DNA of 64,000 nucleotides, taken from positions 62,001-126,000 of the forward strand of contig NZ_JAKZGO010000011.1 of assembly GCF_022549785.1 (NCBI RefSeq), read 5' to 3'. Position 1 is the first letter of the stretch. Every line of letters begins with the position of its first letter. The stretch comes from Belliella alkalica (GTDB taxonomy: Bacteria; Bacteroidota; Bacteroidia; Cytophagales; Cyclobacteriaceae). Below, in pieces: positions 26,072 through 35,022 of the stretch. The notes under the pieces are model-generated. The model was not told the origin of the DNA and did no database searches. It saw only the letters and a program-made list of their open reading frames with translations. The position numbers and the translations under genes are program-made.

Positions 26072-26554
26072 TTAGAGTTCGTACACTTTACTCTTGTACT
26101 GATTTGGGTTTACGGTTTCTAGTTGAATTTTTTCTATTGTTTGATTGATTTTTTGGAATACTTGAAAGAAAATTTCCAATTCATCATCACTTACTACTTC
26201 TCTTACGGAAATATTGAAGTCTTTAATGGTTTCAACAGAAATTTCTTTTTTCCTTTTTCCTTCTTCTGTGAGATAAATCCGGACTGATCTCTTATCTAAA
26301 GAATCCTGTTTTCTATAAATCAGGCCTTTTTCTTCCATTGTCTTGAGCATTCTTGTCAAACTACGCGCTTCCAACCCCATCAAAGGAGCTATTTTAGTCG
26401 CTGGAGTTCCTTCTTTGGAATTTATATTGATCAAAACATAACCGATGGATGCTGTAAAATCTTCCAAAGCGGCTTTTTGATTGTACATTCTTGATATAGC
26501 GTGCCAAGAACTTTTGATGTGGTAGTCTACCGTTTCTTCACGTTTCATGGGCAT
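26072..26554 (-). CDS. MarR-family transcriptional regulator
   Basis: This 160-residue protein has a winged helix-turn-helix: TKIAPLMGLEARSLTRMLKT as recognition region and the wing DSLDKRSVRIYLTEEG. It is the first gene of the fad run and probably controls it in response to acyl-CoA or a fatty acid, but the ligand is inference. Two near-identical 12-mers upstream are candidate binding sites. An alternative start two codons downstream (Met3) is possible. Confidence 0.9.
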   Translation of the reverse strand: MPMKREETVDYHIKSSWHAISRMYNQKAALEDFTASIGYVLININSKEGTPATKIAPLMGLEARSLTRMLKTMEEKGLIYRKQDSLDKRSVRIYLTEEGKRKKEISVETIKDFNISVREVVSDDELEIFFQVFQKINQTIEKIQLETVNPNQYKSKVYEL

Positions 26555-27188
26555 AATAAAATTTACATCCCTAATTTAAGAAAAATTTGTTATGCATACA
26601 TACTATTTTCAAAAAAAGTTATGCATGCAGAGGAAATTTAAAAGTGTTTTGATTTACAAAATCAAAATTTTAATCTGTTTTTAATCTTTATAATCCTCTT
26701 AAAAGTACAATAGAAGGTAGAAAACTGATAATTGCAAAAAAAGTTTCTAAAATGGACAAAGTGTTAGAAAGTTGGAAAGTTGATGTAAATTTCTACAAAT
26801 GATATCCTATATGATTATCCCTAATAAAACCAGAAGTTAAATTAAAAGATTAGCTCAAGCGGCTAATCGCAATTATTAGAATAGTTATCAGTGAATTAAT
26901 TGATTTATATACATGTGTATCCGCTTTTTTGCACTTGGCCAATCAATCGAATGTTCGATAAATGATTTGAGATTCTTTTGACTATGTTGACAGTTGTCCT
27001 GTCACGAGAATCCGCAACACTTAAATCCTCTTATGAGTCAACCTGCAACATTGCTGATACTCATATTGATTTATGTCATTTTGTTTGGTTACTAATAAGA
27101 AAGGGGATATATATAATAACCAATTCACTTTTTCTAAAACGTAAACCTTTAAACTAAATCAACCATTAACCTATCCACTAATAACTAA
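26555..27188. other. Intergenic region between fad regulator and acyl-CoA ligase
   Basis: This 634-bp A+T-rich stretch contains the repeated 12-mers near 26589 and 26618 and the promoter of the fad run. The rest has no ORF of gene quality, no tRNA and no strong terminator that I can see. Confidence 0.6.
26589..26629 (-). promoter_or_regulatory. Repeated 12-mer, candidate MarR operator
   Basis: The 12-mer gttatgcatRca occurs at 26589-26600 and 26618-26629 in the same orientation, 29 bp apart. Each contains the palindromic core atgcat. They lie 35-75 bp upstream of the MarR-family gene, where an autoregulatory operator would be expected. Confidence 0.5.
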
Positions 27189-28943
27189 TCAATTATAAAG
27201 TTCCTCTATTTCTTTGGCAAATTTTGAATGTATGACTTTTCTTTTGAGTTTCATTGTGGGTGTTAATTCACCTGTTTCGATACCCCAAGGTTGAGGTAAA
27301 AGAGTAAATTTTTTGACTTGTTCCCATTTTCCAAAATACTTATTAAGTTGTTCGATTTCTCGTTCAAATTTTTCAAGAATATCAGGTTTTTGGATCATTT
27401 CTGCATCATTGGTATAAGGGATGTCCTTATGTCGGCAATAATCTTTCAAGCCATCAAAACTAGGAACTATCAAGGCTGCTGGATAGTTTTTATTTTCTCC
27501 AACTACTATAAGCTGCTCTATCAATGATGATTCTTTGAATTTATTTTCCATAGGTTGTGGAGCTATATATTTTCCTCCTGATGTTTTGAACATCTCTTTT
27601 TTCCTATCTGTAATTTTCAAGTAGCCACCATCGTGGATCTCTCCAATATCCCCTGTATGAAACCAGCCGTTTTGAATGACATCTGCAGTCATTTCAGGTT
27701 GTTTGTAGTACCCTTGCATCACGTTAGGTCCTTTGACCAAAATTTCGCCATCTTCAGCGATTTTGACTTGAACCTCTTTTACAAGTTTACCAACATAACC
27801 TATTCTCATGTCATTAAGATTACAGATGGAAACAGCTACTACAGGGGAGGTTTCCGTCAGTCCATAACCTTCACATACTGGAATACCCGCACTCCAAAAT
27901 ACCCTTGCCAATCTTGGTTGTAATGCTGATGCGCCTGAGTTGATCTGAAGAATATTTCCGCCGAGTGCTTCTCTCCATTTACTAAAAATAATCTTATTTG
28001 CAATGTTCAGCTGAAGGTCATACCAAAAGCCTTGAGATTTATTTGGCTCAAACTTTAAGCCCAGATTAAGCGCCCAAAAGAAAAGCGATTTTTTCAAACC
28101 TGTCAATTCGTAGCCTTTTGACACAATTTTGTCATATACCTTCTCAAGTAATCTAGGTACAGTGTTGAAAACATGTGGTTGAATTTCCTTAAGATTGTCG
28201 CCAATCTTTTCCATGCTTTCTGCATAATAGATGGATATACCCATGTACATAAAACAAAAAGAGCCTGTTCTTTCATAAATATGACACAAAGGCAAAAAGC
28301 TTAGTGCCTTTGAAGTGCCTTTGGGAACAATCAACCTATCTTCTACAGCCAACAAATTATGAATGATATTCCTATGGCTAAGCATCACACCTTTAGGACG
28401 ACCTGTAGTACCAGAGGTATATATTATTGTAAATAGATCATCTGATTTTACTTGCTCTTTGAGTAAATCTAAGTCTGCTAGATTTCCTGATTCACCAGCA
28501 TTCATAAAATCTTCCCAATGCGTACATTCAGAAAGCTTATCAAAAGACAAAATCTGAATCTCACTTTCGGTAGTTGCAGTCTTTGCTTTGCCAAAAATTT
28601 CTTCATTTCCTACGAATACCATTTTGACCTCGGCATGTTCAAAAATATACTTGTAATCATCCGCAGATATCGTAGGGTACATAGGAACCGAAATTGCCCC
28701 AATCTGTTGTAATGCCAAATCGACGAAATTCCACTCAGGCCTATTCTCTGAAATTATCGCTACTTTTTCTCCAGTTTTTATTCCCACAGATAAAAAGGCC
28801 AAACTTAAATTATCAACTATAAACTTTACGTCTTTAGAAGAATATCCTTTCCACTCTCCTTTTATCTTTTGGGCTAGAGCTACATCTTTATTGTAAGTTA
28901 CAATTTGATAATTGATGATGTCAAACAATCTATTGATTTGCAT
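27189..28943 (-). CDS. Long-chain acyl-CoA synthetase (AMP-forming)
   Basis: This 584-residue adenylate-forming enzyme has the P-loop-like TIIYTSGTTGRPKGVMLSHR, the adenine motif VCEGYGLTETSPV, and the C-terminal GWFHTGDIGEIHDGGYLKIT with DRKKEMFKTSGGKYI. It activates fatty acids to acyl-CoA and would feed the fad enzymes encoded just downstream. The length is that of the FAA1-type long-chain group. The start MQINRLFDII at 28943 is followed by a good N-terminal domain. Confidence 0.92.
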   Translation of the reverse strand: MQINRLFDIINYQIVTYNKDVALAQKIKGEWKGYSSKDVKFIVDNLSLAFLSVGIKTGEKVAIISENRPEWNFVDLALQQIGAISVPMYPTISADDYKYIFEHAEVKMVFVGNEEIFGKAKTATTESEIQILSFDKLSECTHWEDFMNAGESGNLADLDLLKEQVKSDDLFTIIYTSGTTGRPKGVMLSHRNIIHNLLAVEDRLIVPKGTSKALSFLPLCHIYERTGSFCFMYMGISIYYAESMEKIGDNLKEIQPHVFNTVPRLLEKVYDKIVSKGYELTGLKKSLFFWALNLGLKFEPNKSQGFWYDLQLNIANKIIFSKWREALGGNILQINSGASALQPRLARVFWSAGIPVCEGYGLTETSPVVAVSICNLNDMRIGYVGKLVKEVQVKIAEDGEILVKGPNVMQGYYKQPEMTADVIQNGWFHTGDIGEIHDGGYLKITDRKKEMFKTSGGKYIAPQPMENKFKESSLIEQLIVVGENKNYPAALIVPSFDGLKDYCRHKDIPYTNDAEMIQKPDILEKFEREIEQLNKYFGKWEQVKKFTLLPQPWGIETGELTPTMKLKRKVIHSKFAKEIEELYN

Positions 28944-29445
28944 GGTCCTTAACTTTTGGGTTGATTGGTTCTTTCAAATTATGAAAATCAAATGAAGAAA
29001 GCAAAAAAAGCTTTTCAGAGAGTTATCCACTTCCCTTTATATACAATTGGTTAATTTTCTAAAAAAACAAGTTAAAGGTATTAAGGTGTGGATTTGTTGA
29101 TAAATAAACTCATTTTATTTACCCACAATGTATTTTGTATTTTCCTTGTCCATTATCCACGAGTTACTAACATGAAATTATATCTTAAAAGATTGAGCTT
29201 GTGTGCATTTAGGTATATTGGATGTTTTTCATGTTGATAAATAAATTTATGTAAATGTCTGTAACTTTTTGTGTTTCTAAATGTGGATTAATGTTCATTA
29301 TTTTGGACTTATACCCATTTTTTCAATCTATTGCTTGTTGTACTTATTGTGATGGGGATAATACCTGCATTATCATCAAGTTGTTGACACTTATTAACAT
29401 TAATTTCGTGTCTTATCCACAAAATCTATGTTTTTATCTTGCTTA
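28944..29445. other. Candidate chromosomal replication origin (oriC)
   Basis: This non-coding A+T-rich region contains one perfect DnaA box TTATCCACA (29413-29421) and several one-mismatch boxes: TTATCCACT (29023-29031), TTACCCACA (29119-29127), TTATCCACG (29153-29161), TGTGGATTA (29282-29290) and TGGGGATAA (29353-29361). A weaker TGTGGATTT lies at 29087-29095. That density is far above chance for 400 bp. mnmG (gidA), a common origin neighbour, and parS-like sites are 3-5 kb away. A + strand frame starting at 29255 is not a convincing gene. Confidence 0.65.
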
Positions 29446-31182
29446 TTACCTTCTTAATAATTCGTTTTCTTCTGTATCAGGTATAATTTCTTCTGTTTTA
29501 TCTTGTTCTATATTTTCTTCCGATGTTTTTTCCGTGCTATTTGAAGTTAATACGACGATGTCGTTTGTCCAGCCACCTTTTATGATTATATCCATTGAGG
29601 TAATATCTGTTGGGTTTTTGTAATAGAATACTTTTTCAGCTTGCCTATTTTGACGCATGTTAGATGGATCCCAGCGTTTGTTTTTATTTTCATCAAATAT
29701 TACCCTTAAGTTATATGTTCCGGCCTCAAAATCAGTGAAAGAATGTTTATTGGTATCTTCCTTTAGTACTTCTTTAATTACTTTTCCGCTTTTGTCTAAT
29801 AATTGTATTAATAATGGTCTAAATTCTGTATCTACAACTACATCTAAAGAAGTCACTAGGGTTTCCGGATTCAATTTTTTGTATGATGCTTCTACTTTCT
29901 TTTCATTATATAAGCCTTCTACATCTTTAAATGTTGAATCAGCTGCATATATTGTATATGTAGTATTTGGCAATGTATCTAATATGGGAATGTCCATTAA
30001 TAATTTTGTATAGTTTGCGCTATCTTTTAAATAGATCCATTCCTTTTTGATTTGAATTGTTGAGGCTGTGTCAAATTTTATATAGAGTGAATCTAAGTTG
30101 ATGTCTGTTATTGGTTTATTGAAAGTGTATTCAGCCTTTATGTTTTTCAGAAAATTGGAGCCGGAATTAGTGGTTGTTTCTAGCTTTTCTTTATTTCTTT
30201 CACTTTCCTCAAATGTCAAATAAATTAATGTATCCAATTTGAAGCCTACAGAATCTTTTAAAGATACTCTTGTTTTGATACTATCATTTCTAATTTCTGT
30301 GTGATAGAATCTAATATTCTTTTCGTTTTGCCTGTAGAAAAGTTTTTTACCTAGATCTTCGTGTTCTATTGTTATATCTGTTGGAAATTTACTTAGAACT
30401 ATATCAAAATTTTCGCCTATAGTAGATGATCTATTTATTTTAAGATCTGATATATCTGCTTTTGATAACATAAAATTTATGTTTTCTACATCTTTATCTA
30501 TTGTTATGGTATCACCATAGAATGCATAAGGTTCAGATTTTTCTTCTGCTTTTAGGGAGTTATTTGAATCAAACCAAGCATATGCACGATAGTCTCCAGC
30601 TTTGATGTTTGTTATTTCAAAATTTCCGCTGCTGTCTGTTGCAGCTATATAGTATGGAGGTGCTGTCAATACATCAGTTGTGTCATTTTTCTCGTATAAA
30701 CCTACTAAGACATCCTTCATAAATTTATCTTTTGGAGGAAATACATACGATACTTTTCCACTGAACTTTAAGCTGTCAATTTTATCTCCTGTTGAAAATA
30801 CAAGTTTTAAATTTTCAGCTGGATTGCTTTCTGTTATATCTTGGATACTTTTTTGAAAATTGAATACGTATGTTGTGTTCTCTTCTAAGTCCTGGTTTAG
30901 CTTGATGACTACTTTGTTTTTAATAGCAGTCACTACCATTTCATCCTTTTTGATTTTAGGTGTTATAATGATTTGTTTGTTGGGATTATCTATTTTGATA
31001 AACTCATCAAATTCCAATTCAATAGTTTGTGGTGATACGTTTGTGCTTTCGTTTATTGGTTTAACTGATACAAGCTTTGGTGGAGTTTCATCTTTGTCTC
31101 CTCCCATTGGTGTACTTTGTTTAGCACAAGATATTAATAGAATTATTATTAAAAGTGATAATATTTGTGTTAGTAGTTTCAT
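29446..31182 (-). CDS. Lipoprotein with SbsA-type Ig-like domain
   Basis: This 578-residue protein has a lipoprotein signal (LLIIILLISC, Cys19). Its first domain has the Ig-like pattern ETPPKLVSVKPINESTNVSP and TIELEFDEFI, as in bacterial Ig-like Big_5/SbsA domains. The remainder is beta-rich with VFNFQKSIQD and a carboxypeptidase-regulatory-like stretch near ITNIKAGDYRAYAWFDSN. It is probably surface or periplasmic and of unknown function. It overlaps the start of nothing upstream except the methyltransferase gene, by 4 bp. The coding sequence is markedly A+T-rich. Confidence 0.82.
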   Translation of the reverse strand: MKLLTQILSLLIIILLISCAKQSTPMGGDKDETPPKLVSVKPINESTNVSPQTIELEFDEFIKIDNPNKQIIITPKIKKDEMVVTAIKNKVVIKLNQDLEENTTYVFNFQKSIQDITESNPAENLKLVFSTGDKIDSLKFSGKVSYVFPPKDKFMKDVLVGLYEKNDTTDVLTAPPYYIAATDSSGNFEITNIKAGDYRAYAWFDSNNSLKAEEKSEPYAFYGDTITIDKDVENINFMLSKADISDLKINRSSTIGENFDIVLSKFPTDITIEHEDLGKKLFYRQNEKNIRFYHTEIRNDSIKTRVSLKDSVGFKLDTLIYLTFEESERNKEKLETTTNSGSNFLKNIKAEYTFNKPITDINLDSLYIKFDTASTIQIKKEWIYLKDSANYTKLLMDIPILDTLPNTTYTIYAADSTFKDVEGLYNEKKVEASYKKLNPETLVTSLDVVVDTEFRPLLIQLLDKSGKVIKEVLKEDTNKHSFTDFEAGTYNLRVIFDENKNKRWDPSNMRQNRQAEKVFYYKNPTDITSMDIIIKGGWTNDIVVLTSNSTEKTSEENIEQDKTEEIIPDTEENELLRR

Positions 31183-32075
31183 TTTTTCTTCAATATATAT
31201 AATATACTTGAATAGTTGTTATTATTGGACTTTGCCCATCTATTTGATTTATATCCATTTATCAACGCTTTCCATAGCGTTTTGATATTACTTTGGTCTG
31301 GATTTTTATTTTTTTCAGATAATATTGATACATAGTAGCTATCAAATACCATTGGTTTTATTTCAACGATTGTTAAGCCCATTTCTTCTGCTAGTTTTTG
31401 AACAGTGCTTTGATCAAAGTGGTACAAATGCCTTGGAACATCTAGTGCTGCCCAGAATTGTTTGTAATATTTTGAATCCCATGAATCGATGTTCGGTACT
31501 GCTATGAACAATGTTCCTGTATTCTTTAATTTAGATTTAATTTTTTTTGTTGATTTTCTTAAAGAATGTACATGTTCCAATACATGAAACATCGTGATAG
31601 CATCATACTTTTCATCTTTATGAAGTTCGTCTAAATCAGCATGTATGTCAATGTTGAATGATTTGGCGATTGATCTGGCATTTTCATTTGGTTCGATCCC
31701 CGTAGTGATCCATCCATTTTTTTTAGCTGCATTTAGGAAATATCCCGTTCCACATCCAATATCTAAAAGTCTACCTTTATTTGATTGAAAATTATTGATC
31801 CAATTGATTTTTTTTCTAAGCGTGATGTTTCTTACTACTTTGTATACTCTATTGATAAGATTATTTGATTTATCTTGATGGGAAATATAATCTTCAAATT
31901 CATAATATTTTCCAATAGATTCTATATCTGGTCTAGGATTGGTAAATACAAAAGTGCAGTTACTACATTTACATAGGACAAATTTTTCTTTACTTATAGA
32001 ATAATCCAATACATCCATATGATTAAGAAAAAGCCCACTTTTACAAAGTGGGCATTTGGTTAATCTTTTTTTCAT
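31179..32075 (-). CDS. Class I SAM-dependent methyltransferase with N-terminal zinc-ribbon
   Basis: Residues 8-40 have two Cys pairs (CPLCKSG and CKCSNC) typical of a small zinc ribbon at the start of this methyltransferase family. Residues about 85-190 have motif I LLDIGCGTGYFLNAAKKNGW and the post-motif MFHVLEHVHSLRK. The substrate is unknown; related proteins often act on sugar or envelope metabolites. The stop codon side overlaps the start of the lipoprotein gene by 4 bp, indicating co-translation. Confidence 0.85.
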   Translation of the reverse strand: MKKRLTKCPLCKSGLFLNHMDVLDYSISKEKFVLCKCSNCTFVFTNPRPDIESIGKYYEFEDYISHQDKSNNLINRVYKVVRNITLRKKINWINNFQSNKGRLLDIGCGTGYFLNAAKKNGWITTGIEPNENARSIAKSFNIDIHADLDELHKDEKYDAITMFHVLEHVHSLRKSTKKIKSKLKNTGTLFIAVPNIDSWDSKYYKQFWAALDVPRHLYHFDQSTVQKLAEEMGLTIVEIKPMVFDSYYVSILSEKNKNPDQSNIKTLWKALINGYKSNRWAKSNNNNYSSILYILKKK

Positions 32076-32192
32076 AAGTTTAAAATTTGTCTGTCATTTA
32101 TAACAAATATTTGCTCGAACATCATATTATATAACTTAACAAGTGGTTTAGATATCCCTATGAGTACCAATTTCATTTTCTTGTACAACATT

Positions 32193-34058
32193 TTATCTTC
32201 CCAAATATACTGTCAAGATAGATAAGTCAGCTGGGGATACACCACTTATTCTCGAAGCTTGTCCTAATGTTTCGGGTTTTACTTTATTTAGTTTTTGCTT
32301 TCCTTCTGCTGACAATGCTGTGATTGATAAGTAATCAAATGTAAGTGGAATCTTATAGTTTTCCATATTTGATAACTTTTCTACCATCTGTGACTCTTTT
32401 TCTATATAACTCTCATACTTGATTTGTATTTCTGCTTGTTCAAGTACATCTTTTTTGTACTTGGATAAATATTGTTTCAACTCTGGATCAAGTTGTTCGA
32501 TATCCTTCAATCCTAATTGAGGTCGTTTCAATAGTTTATCTATAGTTACTTTTTCCTTAATTGTTGCTGTATCTAGATTTTCAAGTCCTTCATTGATAAT
32601 GTCAGGAGAAAGTTTCTTCTGTTTTAGATCATTGATCAATTTTTGGGTATCTGATTTTTTATCCATCATTTTTTCAAGTCTGATATCATCTGCCAATCCA
32701 ATTTGATGTCCCAATTGGGTTAATCTTAGGTCTGCATTATCTTGACGCAGGAGTAATCTAAACTCTGCTCTTGATGTGAACATTCTGTAAGGTTCTTCTG
32801 TACCTTTATTTATCAAATCATCTATCAATACACCTATATATGCATCTGATCTTTTGAGTAAGAATGGATCTTTTTCTTCAACCTTTAGGGAGGCATTTAT
32901 GCCCGCAATCAATCCTTGAGAAGCAGCTTCTTCGTACCCTGTAGTCCCATTTATTTGACCAGCAAAATAAAGGTTTTCTAATAATTGGGTTTCTAATGTG
33001 AGTTTTAGCTGTGTTGGTGGGAAGAAATCATATTCAATAGCATATCCTGGTCTGAACATTTTTGCATTTTCAAATCCTGGAATTTTACGCATAGCTTCAT
33101 ATTGTACATCTTCTGGAAGAGATGTTGAGAATCCATTGATATACATTTCGACTGTATTCCATCCTTCTGGTTCCACAAAAATTTGATGTCTTTCACGTTC
33201 TGCAAATCTATTTATTTTATCCTCTATAGATGGACAGTAGCGTGGGCCTAAGCCTTGAATCCGTCCATTGAACATTGGAGATCTATTGAATCCAGTTTCT
33301 AATGTATTATGGACTTCTTTATTGGTATAAGTTATCCAGCAAGTATGTTGTTTAGTAAGAGGTGTTGTTTCATCAGAATATGAAAATTTTTCAGGATTTT
33401 CATCACCATATTGAATTTCCATTTTTGAATAGTCCAATGATCTACCGTCCACTCTTGGTGGAGTTCCCGTCTTCATCCTTCCTGCTTCGAAGCCCAACTG
33501 TACCAGTTGTTCTGTGATACCTCTAGCTGCACCTTCTCCTGTCCTTCCACCACCAAATTGTTTTTCACCTATATGAATTAGACCATTTAGAAATGTACCA
33601 TTTGTCAATACTACTGATTTACTAGATATTTCTAAACCTATACTTGTTCTTACGCCAGTTACTCTTTTATCTTTGACAATAAGGCCAGTGATCATTTCCT
33701 GCCAGAAATCTACGTTAGGTGTTTGTTCTAAAGCCAGTCTCCATTCCTCAGCGAATCTCATTCTATCATTCTGAGTTCGAGGAGACCACATTGCAGGGCC
33801 TTTTGATCTATTTAGCATTCTAAATTGGATCATAGATTTATCTGAAATAATTCCAGACATTCCACCAAGTGCATCTATTTCACGCACTATTTGTCCTTTT
33901 GCTACCCCACCCATTGCTGGATTACAAGACATTTGGGCAATAGTATTCATATTCATGGTACATAAAAGTACCTTGGACCCCATTTTTGCAGCTGCATGTG
34001 CAGCTTCACAACCTGCGTGCCCAGCCCCTACTACTATTACATCATATTGTGGAAACAT
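32193..34058 (-). CDS. mnmG: tRNA uridine-5-carboxymethylaminomethyl modification enzyme MnmG (GidA)
   Basis: This 621-residue FAD protein works with MnmE to modify the wobble uridine of certain tRNAs. It has the FAD motif VVGAGHAGCEAAHAAAKMG, the family signatures GGVAKGQIVREIDALGG and GPRYCPSIEDKI, and the C-terminal RISGVSPADLSIL. Length and order are normal for the family. In many bacteria mnmG lies at the chromosomal origin, which fits the DnaA boxes at 29.0-29.4 kb and the parS-like sites just upstream of this gene. Confidence 0.96.
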   Translation of the reverse strand: MFPQYDVIVVGAGHAGCEAAHAAAKMGSKVLLCTMNMNTIAQMSCNPAMGGVAKGQIVREIDALGGMSGIISDKSMIQFRMLNRSKGPAMWSPRTQNDRMRFAEEWRLALEQTPNVDFWQEMITGLIVKDKRVTGVRTSIGLEISSKSVVLTNGTFLNGLIHIGEKQFGGGRTGEGAARGITEQLVQLGFEAGRMKTGTPPRVDGRSLDYSKMEIQYGDENPEKFSYSDETTPLTKQHTCWITYTNKEVHNTLETGFNRSPMFNGRIQGLGPRYCPSIEDKINRFAERERHQIFVEPEGWNTVEMYINGFSTSLPEDVQYEAMRKIPGFENAKMFRPGYAIEYDFFPPTQLKLTLETQLLENLYFAGQINGTTGYEEAASQGLIAGINASLKVEEKDPFLLKRSDAYIGVLIDDLINKGTEEPYRMFTSRAEFRLLLRQDNADLRLTQLGHQIGLADDIRLEKMMDKKSDTQKLINDLKQKKLSPDIINEGLENLDTATIKEKVTIDKLLKRPQLGLKDIEQLDPELKQYLSKYKKDVLEQAEIQIKYESYIEKESQMVEKLSNMENYKIPLTFDYLSITALSAEGKQKLNKVKPETLGQASRISGVSPADLSILTVYLGR

Positions 34059-34075
34059 ATCGATATTCTAATTAA

Positions 34076-34091
34076 TGTTTCACGTGGAACA
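34076..34091. promoter_or_regulatory. parS-like centromere site 1
   Basis: The 16-mer TGTTTCACGTGGAACA matches the conserved ParB-binding parS consensus TGTTNCACGTGAAACA with one difference (G for A), and is nearly palindromic. It is intergenic, upstream of mnmG. The parA and parB genes are not in the window. Confidence 0.8.
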
Positions 34092-34130
34092 CTTTGCTCT
34101 TGTATCAAATTTCTTTTGTTTGATTTGAAG

Positions 34131-34146
34131 TGTTCCACGTGGAACG
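34131..34146. promoter_or_regulatory. parS-like centromere site 2
   Basis: The 16-mer TGTTCCACGTGGAACG is a palindrome except for its last base and shares the CACGTG core with site 1. Its centre is 55 bp from that of site 1. It ends 2 bp before the ybeY stop codon. Confidence 0.75.
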
Positions 34147-34147
34147 T

Positions 34148-34573
34148 TTATGTTTTTTGAAATAGAGAAATTGATTTATTTTCCATTTCTCTCATTTTGC
34201 TGATTTCTTTCTCCGTTTTGTCTTTGTATCCCAATAGGTGGAGAAGTCCATGACTCATTACTCGGAGTAGTTCTTTGTTGAATTCTGTTTTTTCTTTTTC
34301 AGCATTTTCTTGTACCCTTTCTATACTGATAAAAATATCTCCTTCTATAATTTTTTCTTCCTCAGAATTATCAAATGTAATTATATCTGTATAGGTGTCA
34401 TGATTAAGATATTCCAAATTAATATTGTATAAATATTCATCTGAACAAAATACATATGTGAGTTCACCTACTTTACAACCCTCAAGGTTTGCAATTTCCT
34501 TTAGCCACTTTTTGTGAAGAATTTTGTTTTTTAGATCAAATCCAGAATCTTCATCGAAAAACTGTATTGCCAT
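34148..34573 (-). CDS. ybeY: Endoribonuclease YbeY, rRNA maturation
   Basis: This 141-residue metallo-endonuclease acts in 16S rRNA 3'-end processing and ribosome quality control. The metal motif is HGLLHLLGYKD, with H108 and H112 present but Asp (D118) where most YbeY proteins have the third His. I believe the Asp form is usual in Bacteroidota. The upstream TYTDIITFD is also characteristic. It lies 3 bp after the preceding ATP-binding protein gene and just before the parS-like sites. Confidence 0.9.
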   Translation of the reverse strand: MAIQFFDEDSGFDLKNKILHKKWLKEIANLEGCKVGELTYVFCSDEYLYNINLEYLNHDTYTDIITFDNSEEEKIIEGDIFISIERVQENAEKEKTEFNKELLRVMSHGLLHLLGYKDKTEKEISKMREMENKSISLFQKT

Positions 34574-34576
34574 ATT

Positions 34577-34978
34577 TTAATACATGTAAAATTTCAATGT
34601 AGTAACCCTTCCGTCATCATCAAAGCTTACATCATCCGATAAATGCTTCATGATGAAAATTCCTCTTCCTCCTGCTTTTTCCAAGTTCTCTGGTGCTGTC
34701 GGATCTTTCAGTTCATCGTAATTGAATCCTTCTCCTTGATCTTTAACAATGAATTTTATTTCTTCTTCATCAAAATGTAATTCCAAATCTACTTTTTTGC
34801 TTGCATCTCCCTTATTTCCATGAAGGATTGCATTACTCACACATTCTGTCACTGAAATCATTATATTTCCATAGATGTCATCATCGATATGGAACTTTTC
34901 TCTCGCATTATCAATGAAGCTTTCTATTATTTTAATGTTCTCAATTAGAGAAGGGATTGAAATTTTTATAGATTTCAT
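34577..34978 (-). CDS. RsbW-like ATP-binding protein (anti-sigma factor type)
   Basis: This 133-residue protein is a GHKL ATPase domain alone: N box VTECVSNAILHGNKGD, G1 box VKDQGEGFNYDEL and G2 box GGRGIFIMKHLSDDV. Such single-domain proteins are serine kinases or anti-sigma factors in partner-switching pathways. No anti-anti-sigma or sigma factor gene is adjacent, so the pathway is unknown. Confidence 0.85.
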   Translation of the reverse strand: MKSIKISIPSLIENIKIIESFIDNAREKFHIDDDIYGNIMISVTECVSNAILHGNKGDASKKVDLELHFDEEEIKFIVKDQGEGFNYDELKDPTAPENLEKAGGRGIFIMKHLSDDVSFDDDGRVTTLKFYMY

Positions 34979-35022
34979 GAATCTTTTGTTGATGATATTA
35001 TAATTAATTTAATTTTATCGTA

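Noticed and set aside
29255-29623. Plus-strand frame of 122 codons over the DnaA-box region
   Set aside because: It runs through the DnaA boxes into the antisense of the Ig-like lipoprotein gene; its Cys/Phe/Ile-rich translation is typical of antisense A+T-rich DNA.
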